Assembly (NCBI GenBank): GCA_964196055.1
Contig: CAXMSF010000205.1
Coordinates: forward strand, 1 to 6,078
Direction of reading: 5' to 3'
DNA from: JAFDEI01 sp964196055
GTDB taxonomy: Bacteria > Myxococcota_A > UBA9160 > SMWR01
DNA: 6,078 nt
Shown: piece after piece, positions 1 through 5,596 of the stretch
How positions within the stretch are numbered: the stretch's first letter is position 1
Layout: every line of letters begins with the position of its first letter
Position numbers and translations under genes: made by a program
Notes under the pieces: generated by a model
Seen by the model: the letters and a program-made list of their open reading frames with translations, nothing else
Databases searched by the model: none
Told to the model about the DNA's origin: nothing

Positions 1-345
1 TATTGGGACGGGGTGCGGAATTATCAAGCGCGCAACAATCTGCGCGAGATGCGGGTCGGCGACCGTGCGCTCTACTACCACTCGAATGAGGGCAAAGAGG
101 TGGTGGGCGTCGCGCGCATTACGAAGACCGCCTATCAGGATCCGACCACGGATGACGACCGCTGGCTGGTTGTCGACCTCGAGCCGCTGAAGGAGTTGCT
201 GGAGCCGGTGACCCTCGCAGAGATCAAGGCCGATGCTGCGTTGCAGAACATTCCGCTCGTGACCCACTCACGGTTGTCCGTGATGCCGCTCGAGAAGGCG
301 GCCTTCGATCGCATCCTCGCACTCGGCAAGACGAAGCTTCGCTGA
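1..345 (+). CDS. EVE-domain (PUA-like) protein, 5' end cut by window edge
   Basis: The reading frame is open from base 1 and ends at TGA 343-345, leaving 114 residues. The first visible residues, YWDGVRNYQARN, followed by MRVGD and YYHSNEG, are the hallmark N-terminal part of EVE domains. These are small PUA/YTH-related folds with an aromatic cage that binds modified nucleobases. The VVGVARI strand, the YQDPT motif and the closing THSRLSVMPL segment also fit the family. Complete EVE proteins are about 135-155 residues, so roughly 30 N-terminal residues should lie outside the window. The GTG at 13 is an internal valine of the conserved WDGVRNYQ motif and not the start. Family knowledge links EVE proteins to recognition of modified bases, sometimes in defence or RNA contexts. 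Nothing adjacent here is a defence gene, so the ligand and role are unknown. Confidence 0.9.
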   Translation, partial: YWDGVRNYQARNNLREMRVGDRALYYHSNEGKEVVGVARITKTAYQDPTTDDDRWLVVDLEPLKELLEPVTLAEIKADAALQNIPLVTHSRLSVMPLEKAAFDRILALGKTKLR

Positions 346-449
346 CTCATTCGTGAAGCATCGAGCGCGGATCGGGGCAGTGGAAAGCGAAAGCCCACCC
401 GCGCGATAGCAGGCTGCTGAATCAAGCAAACCCTGCGCTTCCCTTCGAA

Positions 450-473
450 CGGCGGCCCGCTGTGTGGCCGCCG
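450..473. repeat. Perfect 8-bp GC inverted repeat (hairpin), possible transcription end
   Basis: CGGCGGCC (450-457) and GGCCGCCG (466-473) are exact reverse complements separated by an 8-base loop. The hairpin lies 105 bases after the EVE stop codon, where a transcript end would be expected. No T-run follows on either side, so it is not a canonical intrinsic terminator. It could protect a 3' end or assist Rho-dependent termination; that role is inference. Confidence 0.45.
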
Positions 474-514
474 AGATGTGATGGAGGCTTTCGCTGCGGT
501 GATTCGATGTATCA

Positions 515-530
515 GATCCGGTAGCGGATC
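515..530. repeat. Perfect 6-bp inverted repeat GATCCG-GTAG-CGGATC
   Basis: GATCCG (515-520) and CGGATC (525-530) are exact reverse complements around a 4-base centre, GTAG. The element lies 37 bases upstream of the SGNH gene's GTG. It could form a small hairpin in RNA, or serve as a dyad operator upstream of the suggested -10 element at 556. No regulator is encoded next to it and only one copy was noticed. Confidence 0.4.
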
Positions 531-555
531 GGGGGTAAGGCCCGAAGGAGTTCCC

Positions 556-561
556 TAACCT
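556..561 (+). promoter_or_regulatory. Possible -10 element (TAACCT) of a leaderless transcript
   Basis: TAACCT fits the TANNNT core of a -10 hexamer and ends 6 bases before the GTG at 568. That is the spacing expected if transcription begins at the start codon itself. Its TAA is also the in-frame stop that limits how far upstream the SGNH gene can begin. I see no good -35 hexamer, so this is suggestive only. Confidence 0.25.
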
Positions 562-567
562 CTAGGT

Positions 568-1893
568 GTGAATGCCCAGCAGCGATTCCGGCCGAAGCGG
601 CTCAGTCTGTTTCTGGCGACGCTCGTCGTCACCATTCTCGCCATCGAGGCGACCGCCTACTTGATGTATCGAGTCGCAACCGGAGAATTCTTCTCTTACG
701 CGCGAGTCGTTGAATATCAGCAGACGGTCGCGGAGAGCAGCTTCGACTTCGGCGACCATCGCAGGGAAGTTCCGCAAATTGTCGCCACAACGGCCATCCA
801 TCCCTATATGGGATTCGTATACGACGCCGACGCGTGGAACCTGAACGATAAATCCCAACGCTCCCACGGCCTGCCCGTATCCGAATACGGCTTCGTGGAC
901 GACAAGTCGCCGCTCTTGTCGCGCTCGCCCGACCGCGTGATCGTCGGGATCTTCGGTGGCTCCGTCGGGATGTCGCTCGGAATCTTCGGGGTCGAGGCAC
1001 TCTTCTCCGAACTACAGCAGCTCGAGGAGTTCGCGGGCAAGGAGTTCGTCGCGGTACGAGTCGCCCTGGGGAGCCACAAACAGCCGCAGCAATTCCTGAC
1101 GCTCAGCTACCTGCTGGCACTTGGTGGGCAATTCGACATCATCGTCAACCTCGACGGTTTCAACGAAGTCGCGTTGCCGCCGGCCAGAAACCTGAAGGAC
1201 GACGTCAACCCGTTCTTCCCGCGCGGATGGAGCGGCCGTCTGAATCGGGCAGTGGATCCCCAGTTGCTCAAGCTCGTCGGCGCCAAGTGGCTCGTCGGAG
1301 ACGAACGACGCCTCTGGGCCGAGACGATGCTCGACACCCCGTTTCAACACAGCGTTCTCGCATCCCTGATCTGGACGCTGCGAGACCGGCGCTTACGCAG
1401 CGAGCTGGCACAGCTTGCCCTCGATATCCAGGGACTTGATTCCTCCGGAAAAGGCTCGTCGATGGAATCCGCCGGGCCGAGCTTCGAATACACGAGCGAG
1501 AGTGCGCTGTATCGCGAACTGGCGAGGATCTGGCGCGAAGGATCCCTGCAGATGAGTCGCCTCGCCGAGGCGAACGGCATCGCCTACTACCACTTCCTTC
1601 AACCCAATCAGTATGTGAAGGGATCGAAGCCGATATCGGCGCAAGAATTCGCAGTGGCGATCGATCTCGATCACGTCTACCGCCACGGCGCCGAAATGGG
1701 CTACCCCCATCTACGAGAAGCCGGAAGAAAGCTGCTCGCCGACGGCGTTGAATTTCACGACCTGACGATGATCTTCGCCGACGTGAAGCGTCCGCTCTAC
1801 ATCGACACCTGCTGTCACATGAGTGCAGCGGGAATGGAGCAGATCGCCGCTCGCATCGGAGCGACCATCCGAGCGGATCTAGAAAGCCGCTGA
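568..1893 (+). CDS. Membrane-anchored SGNH/GDSL-hydrolase-like protein
   Basis: This 441-residue protein begins with a short basic stretch (R8, K10, R11) and one hydrophobic helix at about 12-34. That looks like an uncleaved signal anchor placing the rest outside the inner membrane. The HPYMGFVYDAD segment (78-88) is common in large SGNH-like proteins. The SGNH blocks can be followed: GGSVG at 130-134 after a hydrophobic strand (S132 the likely nucleophile), NLDGFNE at 194-200 (G197 and N199 as oxyanion-hole candidates), and DTCCH at 413-417 (D413 and H417 as the acid/base pair). YHFLQPNQYV at 341-350 is also typical. Such proteins are usually esterases or deacylases, often acting on polysaccharides, but the substrate cannot be read here. 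GTG 568 is the only start before the helix, because TAA 556-558 closes the frame just upstream. No Shine-Dalgarno lies at a normal distance; AAGGAG at 545-550 is 17 bases away. Confidence 0.8.
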   Translation: MNAQQRFRPKRLSLFLATLVVTILAIEATAYLMYRVATGEFFSYARVVEYQQTVAESSFDFGDHRREVPQIVATTAIHPYMGFVYDADAWNLNDKSQRSHGLPVSEYGFVDDKSPLLSRSPDRVIVGIFGGSVGMSLGIFGVEALFSELQQLEEFAGKEFVAVRVALGSHKQPQQFLTLSYLLALGGQFDIIVNLDGFNEVALPPARNLKDDVNPFFPRGWSGRLNRAVDPQLLKLVGAKWLVGDERRLWAETMLDTPFQHSVLASLIWTLRDRRLRSELAQLALDIQGLDSSGKGSSMESAGPSFEYTSESALYRELARIWREGSLQMSRLAEANGIAYYHFLQPNQYVKGSKPISAQEFAVAIDLDHVYRHGAEMGYPHLREAGRKLLADGVEFHDLTMIFADVKRPLYIDTCCHMSAAGMEQIAARIGATIRADLESR

Positions 1894-1909
1894 AGCGGGG
1901 TAGCGTGGG

Positions 1910-2401
1910 TCAGCGCATGTGGGTGTTGGCGAGGGCGTCGGCGTATTCGTTCCAGCGTGAGCCGTCGTGGGCCTTGATCCACTGGAGCTTCGCATTCGGG
2001 TGGCGGTTGGCGAGTTCGTAGAGTTCTTTCACGAGTTCGAGGTTCGCGATCGGTCCCGACTTGCGGCGCCAGCCACGCTTCTCCCAACCCGCAGCCCATT
2101 CGTTCACGGTCTTGACGCACAGTTGACTGTCCGAATAGATGTCGACCGCCGCATCTTCCGGAAGTGCGCGATAGGCGGCGATCAGCGCCGCGAGTTCCAT
2201 GCGATTGTTCGTGGTATCGGGGTCGGCGCCGGTTTCTTCGGCGAGGATGCGATCGTCTTCGACCCAGACGAAGCCCCAACCTCCCGGCCCCGGGTTTCCC
2301 TCGCACGAACCGTCGGTAAAGACGCCTGTCTTGGGTCCGGAGGAGTATCGCTCGAGTACTTCATCGGGGCGCAGCAGTTCGCCCGGTCGTGCACGGCTCA
2401 T
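1910..2401 (-). CDS. rnhA: Ribonuclease HI
   Basis: This 163-residue protein cleaves the RNA strand of RNA:DNA hybrids, such as R-loops and primers, in the cytoplasm. All catalytic residues of the type 1 fold are visible: D30 in FTDGSCEGNPGPGG, E69 in NNRMELAAL, D91 in IYSDSQ, H145 in WIKAHDG and D155 in NEYADALA. A basic handle-like stretch, WEKRGWRRK at 106-114, precedes the fourth helix and probably helps hybrid binding. A 25-residue N-terminal extension without a recognised domain precedes the core. The protein ends only eight residues after D155, slightly shorter at the C-terminus than E. coli RNase HI (155 residues). The ATG at 2401 has GGAGG ten bases upstream. The gene lies 45 bases after tgt on the same strand, so it is probably co-transcribed. 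It converges on the SGNH gene with a 16-base gap. Confidence 0.95.
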   Translation of the reverse strand: MSRARPGELLRPDEVLERYSSGPKTGVFTDGSCEGNPGPGGWGFVWVEDDRILAEETGADPDTTNNRMELAALIAAYRALPEDAAVDIYSDSQLCVKTVNEWAAGWEKRGWRRKSGPIANLELVKELYELANRHPNAKLQWIKAHDGSRWNEYADALANTHMR

Positions 2402-2411
2402 CGGTCTCTAG

Positions 2412-2416
2412 CCTCC
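2412..2416 (-). promoter_or_regulatory. Ribosome binding site of rnhA
   Basis: The minus strand reads GGAGG, ten bases before the ATG at 2401. It is a strong Shine-Dalgarno inside the 45-base tgt-rnhA spacer, so rnhA has its own ribosome entry. It supports the ATG over a start nearer to the RNase H core. Confidence 0.7.
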
Positions 2417-2446
2417 AATCGCTCAGGTCCGGCGGAGCGTACACCT

Positions 2447-3565
2447 TCAGTCCGCCGCGCGTTGGTAGCCTTCGAGGAAGTCGCGGTGAAATGCCGCGTA
2501 GTCGCCCGCGGCAATGGCCGTGCGGGCCTGCGCGACGAGGCGCTGGTAGAAGCGGACGTTGTGGATCGACGCGAGAATCGCTGACAGGATTTCGTTTGCA
2601 GCGAAGAGATGGTGGATGTAGGCGCGGCTGAAGCCGCCCGCACATGCGAAGCAGTCGCAGGAGGTGTCGATCGGGTAGGCGTCGCGTCGGTAGCGGCGAT
2701 GTGTGAGCCGGATCCGCCCGCGCGCTGTGAAGAGGGTCGCGCTGCGCGCGTAGCGGGTCGGGATCACGCAGTCGAACATGTCGATGCCGTAGCCGATCGC
2801 CGCGAGAATGTCTTCGGGCAGTCCGACTCCCATCAGGTAACGGGGCTTGTTCTCGGGCAATCGTGGCGCGGTTTGCTCGGTGATCCTGCACAGCAGCTCG
2901 TGGCCTTCGCCGACCGACACACCACCGATCGCGTAGCCGGGCAAGTCGAGCGCGACCAGTGCTTTGGCGCAGCTCGCGCGCAGCTCCGGATAGACGCTGC
3001 CCTGCACGATTCCGAACAGTGCCTGGTCGTCGCGTCCATGGGCCTTCATGCAGCGGTCGATCCACGACAGCGTGCGGCGAACCCCGGTGCGTGCGAGCGC
3101 CTCGTCGGCGGGGTGCGGCGTGCACTCGTCGAAGGCCATGATGATGTCCGCGCCGAGTGCGTTCTGGATTTCGATCGACCGCTCGGGAGTGATTTCGATG
3201 CTGGAGCCGTCGACCTCGTTCTTGAAGCGGACTCCGCGGTCGCTGATCTCCTTCTTCGGGATCGAGAAGACCTGGAATCCGCCGCTGTCGGTCAGGATCG
3301 GTCCGTTCCAGCGCATGAAGGCATGCAACCCGCCGAGCTTCTCGACGAGCCCTTCACCGGGGCGAAGGGTCAGATGGTAGGTGTTCGCGAGCACCACTTC
3401 GGAGCCGGTGGCGCGAACCTGCTCGGGTGTCATCGCCTTGACGGCACCGTGGGTGCCGACCGGCATGAAGGCGGGGGTGTGGATGGGCCCGTGTGGAGTC
3501 GTGAAGACCCCGGTACGAGCGCGATCGGAGCGAGACTCGAGCGAGTAGCGGAACGGCGCCGTCAG
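2447..3565 (-). CDS. tgt: Queuine/preQ1 tRNA-guanine transglycosylase
   Basis: Tgt swaps the wobble guanine-34 of Asp, Asn, His and Tyr tRNAs for preQ1 in bacteria. Numbered from CTG 3565 the protein has 372 residues (E. coli has 375). Visible motifs are FMPVGTHG near 33-40, ILTDSGGFQVFS with the base-binding D93, FGIVQGS near 184-190, GGVSVGE near 214-220, and DMFDCVIPTR with nucleophile D262. The zinc ligands are C303, C305, C308 and H335, with 26 residues between C308 and H335 instead of the 25 I expect. The start is uncertain. Homology begins at TAPFRYSL, but no ATG, GTG or TTG lies there: the first ATG inside (residue 34 of this numbering) would remove conserved sequence. The frame runs open to GTG 3742 and ATG 3814, across the small basic gene. 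CTG 3565, or ATA 3574 overlapping that gene's TAG, gives a family-like N-terminus. Confidence 0.93.
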   Translation of the reverse strand: MTAPFRYSLESRSDRARTGVFTTPHGPIHTPAFMPVGTHGAVKAMTPEQVRATGSEVVLANTYHLTLRPGEGLVEKLGGLHAFMRWNGPILTDSGGFQVFSIPKKEISDRGVRFKNEVDGSSIEITPERSIEIQNALGADIIMAFDECTPHPADEALARTGVRRTLSWIDRCMKAHGRDDQALFGIVQGSVYPELRASCAKALVALDLPGYAIGGVSVGEGHELLCRITEQTAPRLPENKPRYLMGVGLPEDILAAIGYGIDMFDCVIPTRYARSATLFTARGRIRLTHRRYRRDAYPIDTSCDCFACAGGFSRAYIHHLFAANEILSAILASIHNVRFYQRLVAQARTAIAAGDYAAFHRDFLEGYQRAAD

Positions 3566-3570
3566 CGGGC

Positions 3571-3699
3571 CTATCGGTAGGTCTTGCGTTCGCCGGAACT
3601 CCGGCGCTGGCGGACGCGGCGATGCTTGGCCTTCAGCTTTGCGCGATGGCGCGCGGAACGGCCGCGGTTGCGGTGCGGGAGCGACTTGGACTTCTTCAC
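3571..3699 (-). CDS. Very basic 42-residue micro-protein, unassigned
   Basis: GTG 3699 to TAG 3571 encodes 42 residues, starting MKKSKSLPHRNRGRSARH and ending SSGERKTYR. I count 12 Arg, 7 Lys and 3 His against one Glu, with no hydrophobic segment. This composition is typical of small ribosome-associated or RNA-binding proteins. On the minus strand GGAG lies 6 bases before the GTG, and a promoter-like pair lies just upstream. The gene sits 5 bases before the CTG proposed for tgt, in the -1 relative frame. It resembles L34 or the AURKAIP1/COX24 (DUF1713) basic peptides in size and charge, but I cannot align it convincingly to either. The alternative is that this DNA is the N-terminal extension of a longer tgt. 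That reading is less likely, because the tgt frame here encodes a Pro/Arg-rich, low-complexity stretch unlike any Tgt domain. Confidence 0.65.
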   Translation of the reverse strand: MKKSKSLPHRNRGRSARHRAKLKAKHRRVRQRRSSGERKTYR

Positions 3700-3705
3700 G
3701 TGGTT

Positions 3706-3709
3706 CTCC
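3706..3709 (-). promoter_or_regulatory. Ribosome binding site of the basic micro-gene
   Basis: The minus strand reads GGAG, followed by AACCAC and then GTG 3699. The 6-base spacing is ideal and is the main evidence that the micro-gene is translated. The same site is not placed to serve any start codon in the tgt frame. Confidence 0.6.
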
Positions 3710-3726
3710 GGGTTCGGGGAGGCCGG

Positions 3727-3755
3727 AAATTAGTCCAAGCACCGGTCCACGTCCA
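3727..3755 (-). promoter_or_regulatory. Candidate sigma70-type promoter for micro-gene-tgt-rnhA
   Basis: On the minus strand TGGACG (3755-3750, four of six matches to TTGACA) and TAATTT (3732-3727) are separated by 17 bases. TAATTT is an unusually AT-rich hexamer for this GC-rich sequence. Transcription would begin near 3720, giving a leader of about 20 bases before GTG 3699. If correct, the GTG 3742 and ATG 3814 starts for tgt lie upstream of the transcript and are excluded. It was identified by eye only. Confidence 0.4.
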
Positions 3756-3803
3756 TCCCGCGGGGGAATTCTGCGGTAGCTATGCTGGGCGGGCGATCGA
3801 ACT

Positions 3804-3807
3804 GGAG
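3804..3807 (+). promoter_or_regulatory. Ribosome binding site of the acyl-CoA dehydrogenase gene
   Basis: GGAG ends 5 bases before ATG 3813, which favours that start over GTG 3807 (which overlaps the site) and ATG 3840 (where AGAGG abuts the codon with no spacer). Confidence 0.55.
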
Positions 3808-3812
3808 TGAGC

Positions 3813-4997
3813 ATGGCGGCGGGTGGCGCGACAGAGAGGATGGCGGATTTCGACCTGAGCCCGCAGCAGCGGATGGTGCGACAGGCGGTCCGCGAGTTCG
3901 CCGAGCGCGAGATCGCGCCCCACGTCGAGCAGTACGAGCGCGAAGAGCGTTATCCGCTGGAGCTGATCGCGAAGCTCGTACCGCTGGGCTTCATCGCGCC
4001 GATGATTCCCGAAGAGTACGGCGGCTCCTACATCGACGTGCTCAGCTACGGAATCGTCTGCGAGGAACTCGCGCGGATCGACTGGGTGGTGGCTTCGGTG
4101 GTGTCGGTGACGAATTCGCTCGTTGCGGGCTCGATTCTGCGCCACGGCAGCGAAGCACAGCTGGAACGCTGGTTGCCGCCGATGGCGCGCGGCGAGGTAC
4201 TGACCTCCGCGTGTCTGACCGAGCCTGGCGGCGGGACCGACCTCGGCAACATGCAGACCACCGCCGAGAAGGTCGACGGTGGTTATCGCCTGTTCGGCAC
4301 CAAGGTATTCATTTCGCACGCCGACTACGCGGGTCTGTTCTTCGTCGTTGCGACTCTCGACCGGGCGAAGAAGCACAAGGGTGTTACGGCCTTTCTCGTC
4401 GACCCGAAGAACAGCGAGGGCATCGCAATCGGTGAATTTCCGATGCGCACCCTCAAGCGCGACAATCTGGCCGAGGTGCACTTCGAGGGCACCTTCGTTC
4501 CCGACGCCGGCCTGCTCGGAAGCGAAGGCGGCGGCTTTCCGGTGCTCGGCAGCGCGCTCGACATGGGGCGCTATTCGGTGGCTGCGCGCTGTGTCGGACA
4601 GTCGCAGCGATGCATCGACCTTGCCGTCGCCTATGCGCAGGACCGGGAGGCCTTCGGGCAGAAGATCGGCGAGTTCCAGATGATCCAGAAGAAGATCGCC
4701 GACATGGTCTGCCGCACCGAGTCCGCTCGCGCACTCGTGTACCGTCTGGGAAGAATGAAGGACGCCGGCGTCGAGCGGGCGAGCATGGAATCGTCGATGG
4801 CCAAGTTGATGGCGAGCGAAGCTGCAACCGCGAATGCGCTCGATGCGATCCAGGTGCATGGCGGCTACGGGTTGTCGTCGGAGTACGAAGTCGGCCGGCT
4901 GTTGCTCGAGGCCAAGGCACTGGAATTCGGCGAGGGGACCAGCGAGTTGCATCGCAAGTTGATCGCCGAGTTTGCACTCGGTATGCGGAAGCAATAG
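3813..4997 (+). CDS. Acyl-CoA dehydrogenase family protein
   Basis: This 394-residue flavoenzyme belongs to the family that oxidises acyl-CoA thioesters to 2-enoyl-CoA and passes electrons to electron-transfer flavoprotein. The three usual parts are present: an N-terminal helical domain starting at FDLSPQQRMVRQAV, a central beta domain with the first family signature at CLTEPGGGTDLGN (134-146), and a C-terminal helical domain with DREAFGQKIGEFQ (277-289) and the second signature at QVHGGYGL (347-354). The likely catalytic base is E374 in EFGEGTSELHR, the position used by short- and medium-chain enzymes. Length is normal (about 380-400). Chain length and substrate cannot be read from sequence alone; it may act on short, branched or aromatic-derived acyl-CoAs. 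ATG 3840 is a possible shorter start. pyrE follows after 9 bases, so the two are almost certainly one transcript. Confidence 0.95.
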   Translation: MAAGGATERMADFDLSPQQRMVRQAVREFAEREIAPHVEQYEREERYPLELIAKLVPLGFIAPMIPEEYGGSYIDVLSYGIVCEELARIDWVVASVVSVTNSLVAGSILRHGSEAQLERWLPPMARGEVLTSACLTEPGGGTDLGNMQTTAEKVDGGYRLFGTKVFISHADYAGLFFVVATLDRAKKHKGVTAFLVDPKNSEGIAIGEFPMRTLKRDNLAEVHFEGTFVPDAGLLGSEGGGFPVLGSALDMGRYSVAARCVGQSQRCIDLAVAYAQDREAFGQKIGEFQMIQKKIADMVCRTESARALVYRLGRMKDAGVERASMESSMAKLMASEAATANALDAIQVHGGYGLSSEYEVGRLLLEAKALEFGEGTSELHRKLIAEFALGMRKQ

Positions 4998-5000
4998 GAG
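4996..5000 (+). promoter_or_regulatory. Ribosome binding site of pyrE
   Basis: AGGAG overlaps the stop codon of the acyl-CoA dehydrogenase gene and lies 6 bases before GTG 5007. It decides in favour of GTG 5007 over the out-of-frame GTG at 5005. Confidence 0.75.
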
Positions 5001-5006
5001 AGACGT

Positions 5007-5564
5007 GTGGCTACGGCGGACAAGCGCCGCGAGTTGTTGGACCTCGTGCTGGAAGTCTCGTTCCGGCGCGAGCGGGTGACACTCGCGAGCGGCAAGCAGA
5101 GCGATTTCTATCTCGACCTGCGCCAGACTCTGATGCGCCCGCGCGGCATTGCGCTCGCGGGCGAACTGGTGCTCGATCGGCTGCTCGACGGCCCGCCGGT
5201 GGAATCGGTTGGCGGAATGGCGGTTGGTGCGGTGCCGTTGGTATCAGCGGTGCTCGCCGCGGCCGCTGCGCGCGACGCCGAGTCGCCGCTGCTCGGCTTC
5301 TTCGTGCGCAAGCAGGCGAAGGGCCACGGGCTCGGGCGGCGGATCGAAGGCGGCTTCGCGCCGGGCCAGACCGTGGCGTTGGTGGAAGACACGGTGACGA
5401 CCGGCGGCTCGACCCTCGACGCGGTCGACGCCGTCATCGCGGAAGGCGGCAAGGTCGCCCGCGTGCTGTGCCTGGTCGATCGCTGCGAGGGCGCGGCCGA
5501 GGCCTTTCGGGATCGCGACATCGAACTCGAAGCACTGTTCACCCGAGCCGACCTTCCCGTCTAG
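5007..5564 (+). CDS. pyrE: Orotate phosphoribosyltransferase
   Basis: This 185-residue cytoplasmic enzyme joins orotate and PRPP to give orotidine 5'-monophosphate, the fifth step of de novo pyrimidine synthesis. LASGKQSDFYLDLR (27-39) is the conserved N-terminal orotate-side motif. FFVRKQAKGHGLGRRIEG (98-115) is the mobile catalytic loop with R101, K102, K105 and H107. VALVEDTVTTGGST (123-136) is the PRPP-binding signature, with the paired acidic residues E127 and D128. Length fits the shorter bacterial PyrE group (E. coli has 213). A close relative, the PyrE-like PRTases of unknown substrate, cannot be wholly excluded, but the loop and binding motifs are complete. GTG start with a good Shine-Dalgarno. 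No other pyrimidine gene is in the window; the partner upstream is an acyl-CoA dehydrogenase. Confidence 0.93.
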   Translation: MATADKRRELLDLVLEVSFRRERVTLASGKQSDFYLDLRQTLMRPRGIALAGELVLDRLLDGPPVESVGGMAVGAVPLVSAVLAAAAARDAESPLLGFFVRKQAKGHGLGRRIEGGFAPGQTVALVEDTVTTGGSTLDAVDAVIAEGGKVARVLCLVDRCEGAAEAFRDRDIELEALFTRADLPV

Positions 5565-5584
5565 ACTCACCCACCGAGAATCCC

Positions 5585-5589
5585 GGAGG
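5585..5589 (+). promoter_or_regulatory. Ribosome binding site preceding an ATC codon
   Basis: GGAGG is a full-strength Shine-Dalgarno. Seven bases downstream, in frame with the membrane protein, stands ATC 5597; the nearest canonical in-frame start, GTG 5612, is 22 bases away. The site therefore argues for initiation at or next to 5597. Confidence 0.55.
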
Positions 5590-5596
5590 CGAAGTC

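Larger units (their letters stand above)
346..567. other. Intergenic region between the EVE and SGNH genes
   Basis: This 222-base spacer holds two perfect inverted repeats (450-473 and 515-530), an isolated AAGGAG at 545-550, and TAACCT at 556-561. I see no tRNA, no riboswitch consensus and no convincing small gene. A 25-codon frame, ATG 481 to TAA 558, is in phase with the SGNH gene, but it has no clear ribosome binding site and no recognisable composition. Confidence 0.6.

Noticed and set aside
436..462. TTCGAAC resembling a tRNA T-loop
   Set aside because: The flanking bases do not pair as a T-stem and no acceptor or anticodon arms can be drawn around it.
481..558. 25-codon upstream frame in phase with the SGNH gene, separated by one TAA
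   Set aside because: It has no clear ribosome binding site or conserved look, and its Gly/Ser/Arg content adds nothing to the signal anchor that begins after GTG 568.
1887..1898. CCGC-TGAA-GCGG hairpin between the convergent SGNH and rnhA genes as a terminator
   Set aside because: The stem is only 4 bp, it overlaps the SGNH stop codon, and no T-run follows on either strand.
1967..2584. 205-codon plus-strand frame opposite rnhA
   Set aside because: The minus strand carries all RNase HI catalytic residues and a good Shine-Dalgarno; this frame has no family resemblance.
2609..3580. 323-codon plus-strand open frame opposite tgt
   Set aside because: It is entirely antisense to a clear Tgt, has no recognisable domain, and is the kind of long shadow frame expected in GC-rich DNA.
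3781..3786. TATGCT as a -10 element for the acyl-CoA dehydrogenase operon
   Set aside because: Its position is plausible, but no -35-like hexamer lies 15-19 bases upstream and there is no extended -10, so I do not call a promoter.
3780..4994. 404-codon minus-strand open frame opposite the acyl-CoA dehydrogenase gene
   Set aside because: It mirrors the coding gene codon by codon, its composition is Arg/His/Gln-rich and low in structure, and the opposite strand has full family signatures.
4610..5596. N-terminal two thirds of a 483-codon frame running through the dehydrogenase and pyrE genes into the DUF420 gene
   Set aside because: Only the last part after 5597 has protein-like composition; the rest is an Arg/Gly-rich shadow of two genuine genes.
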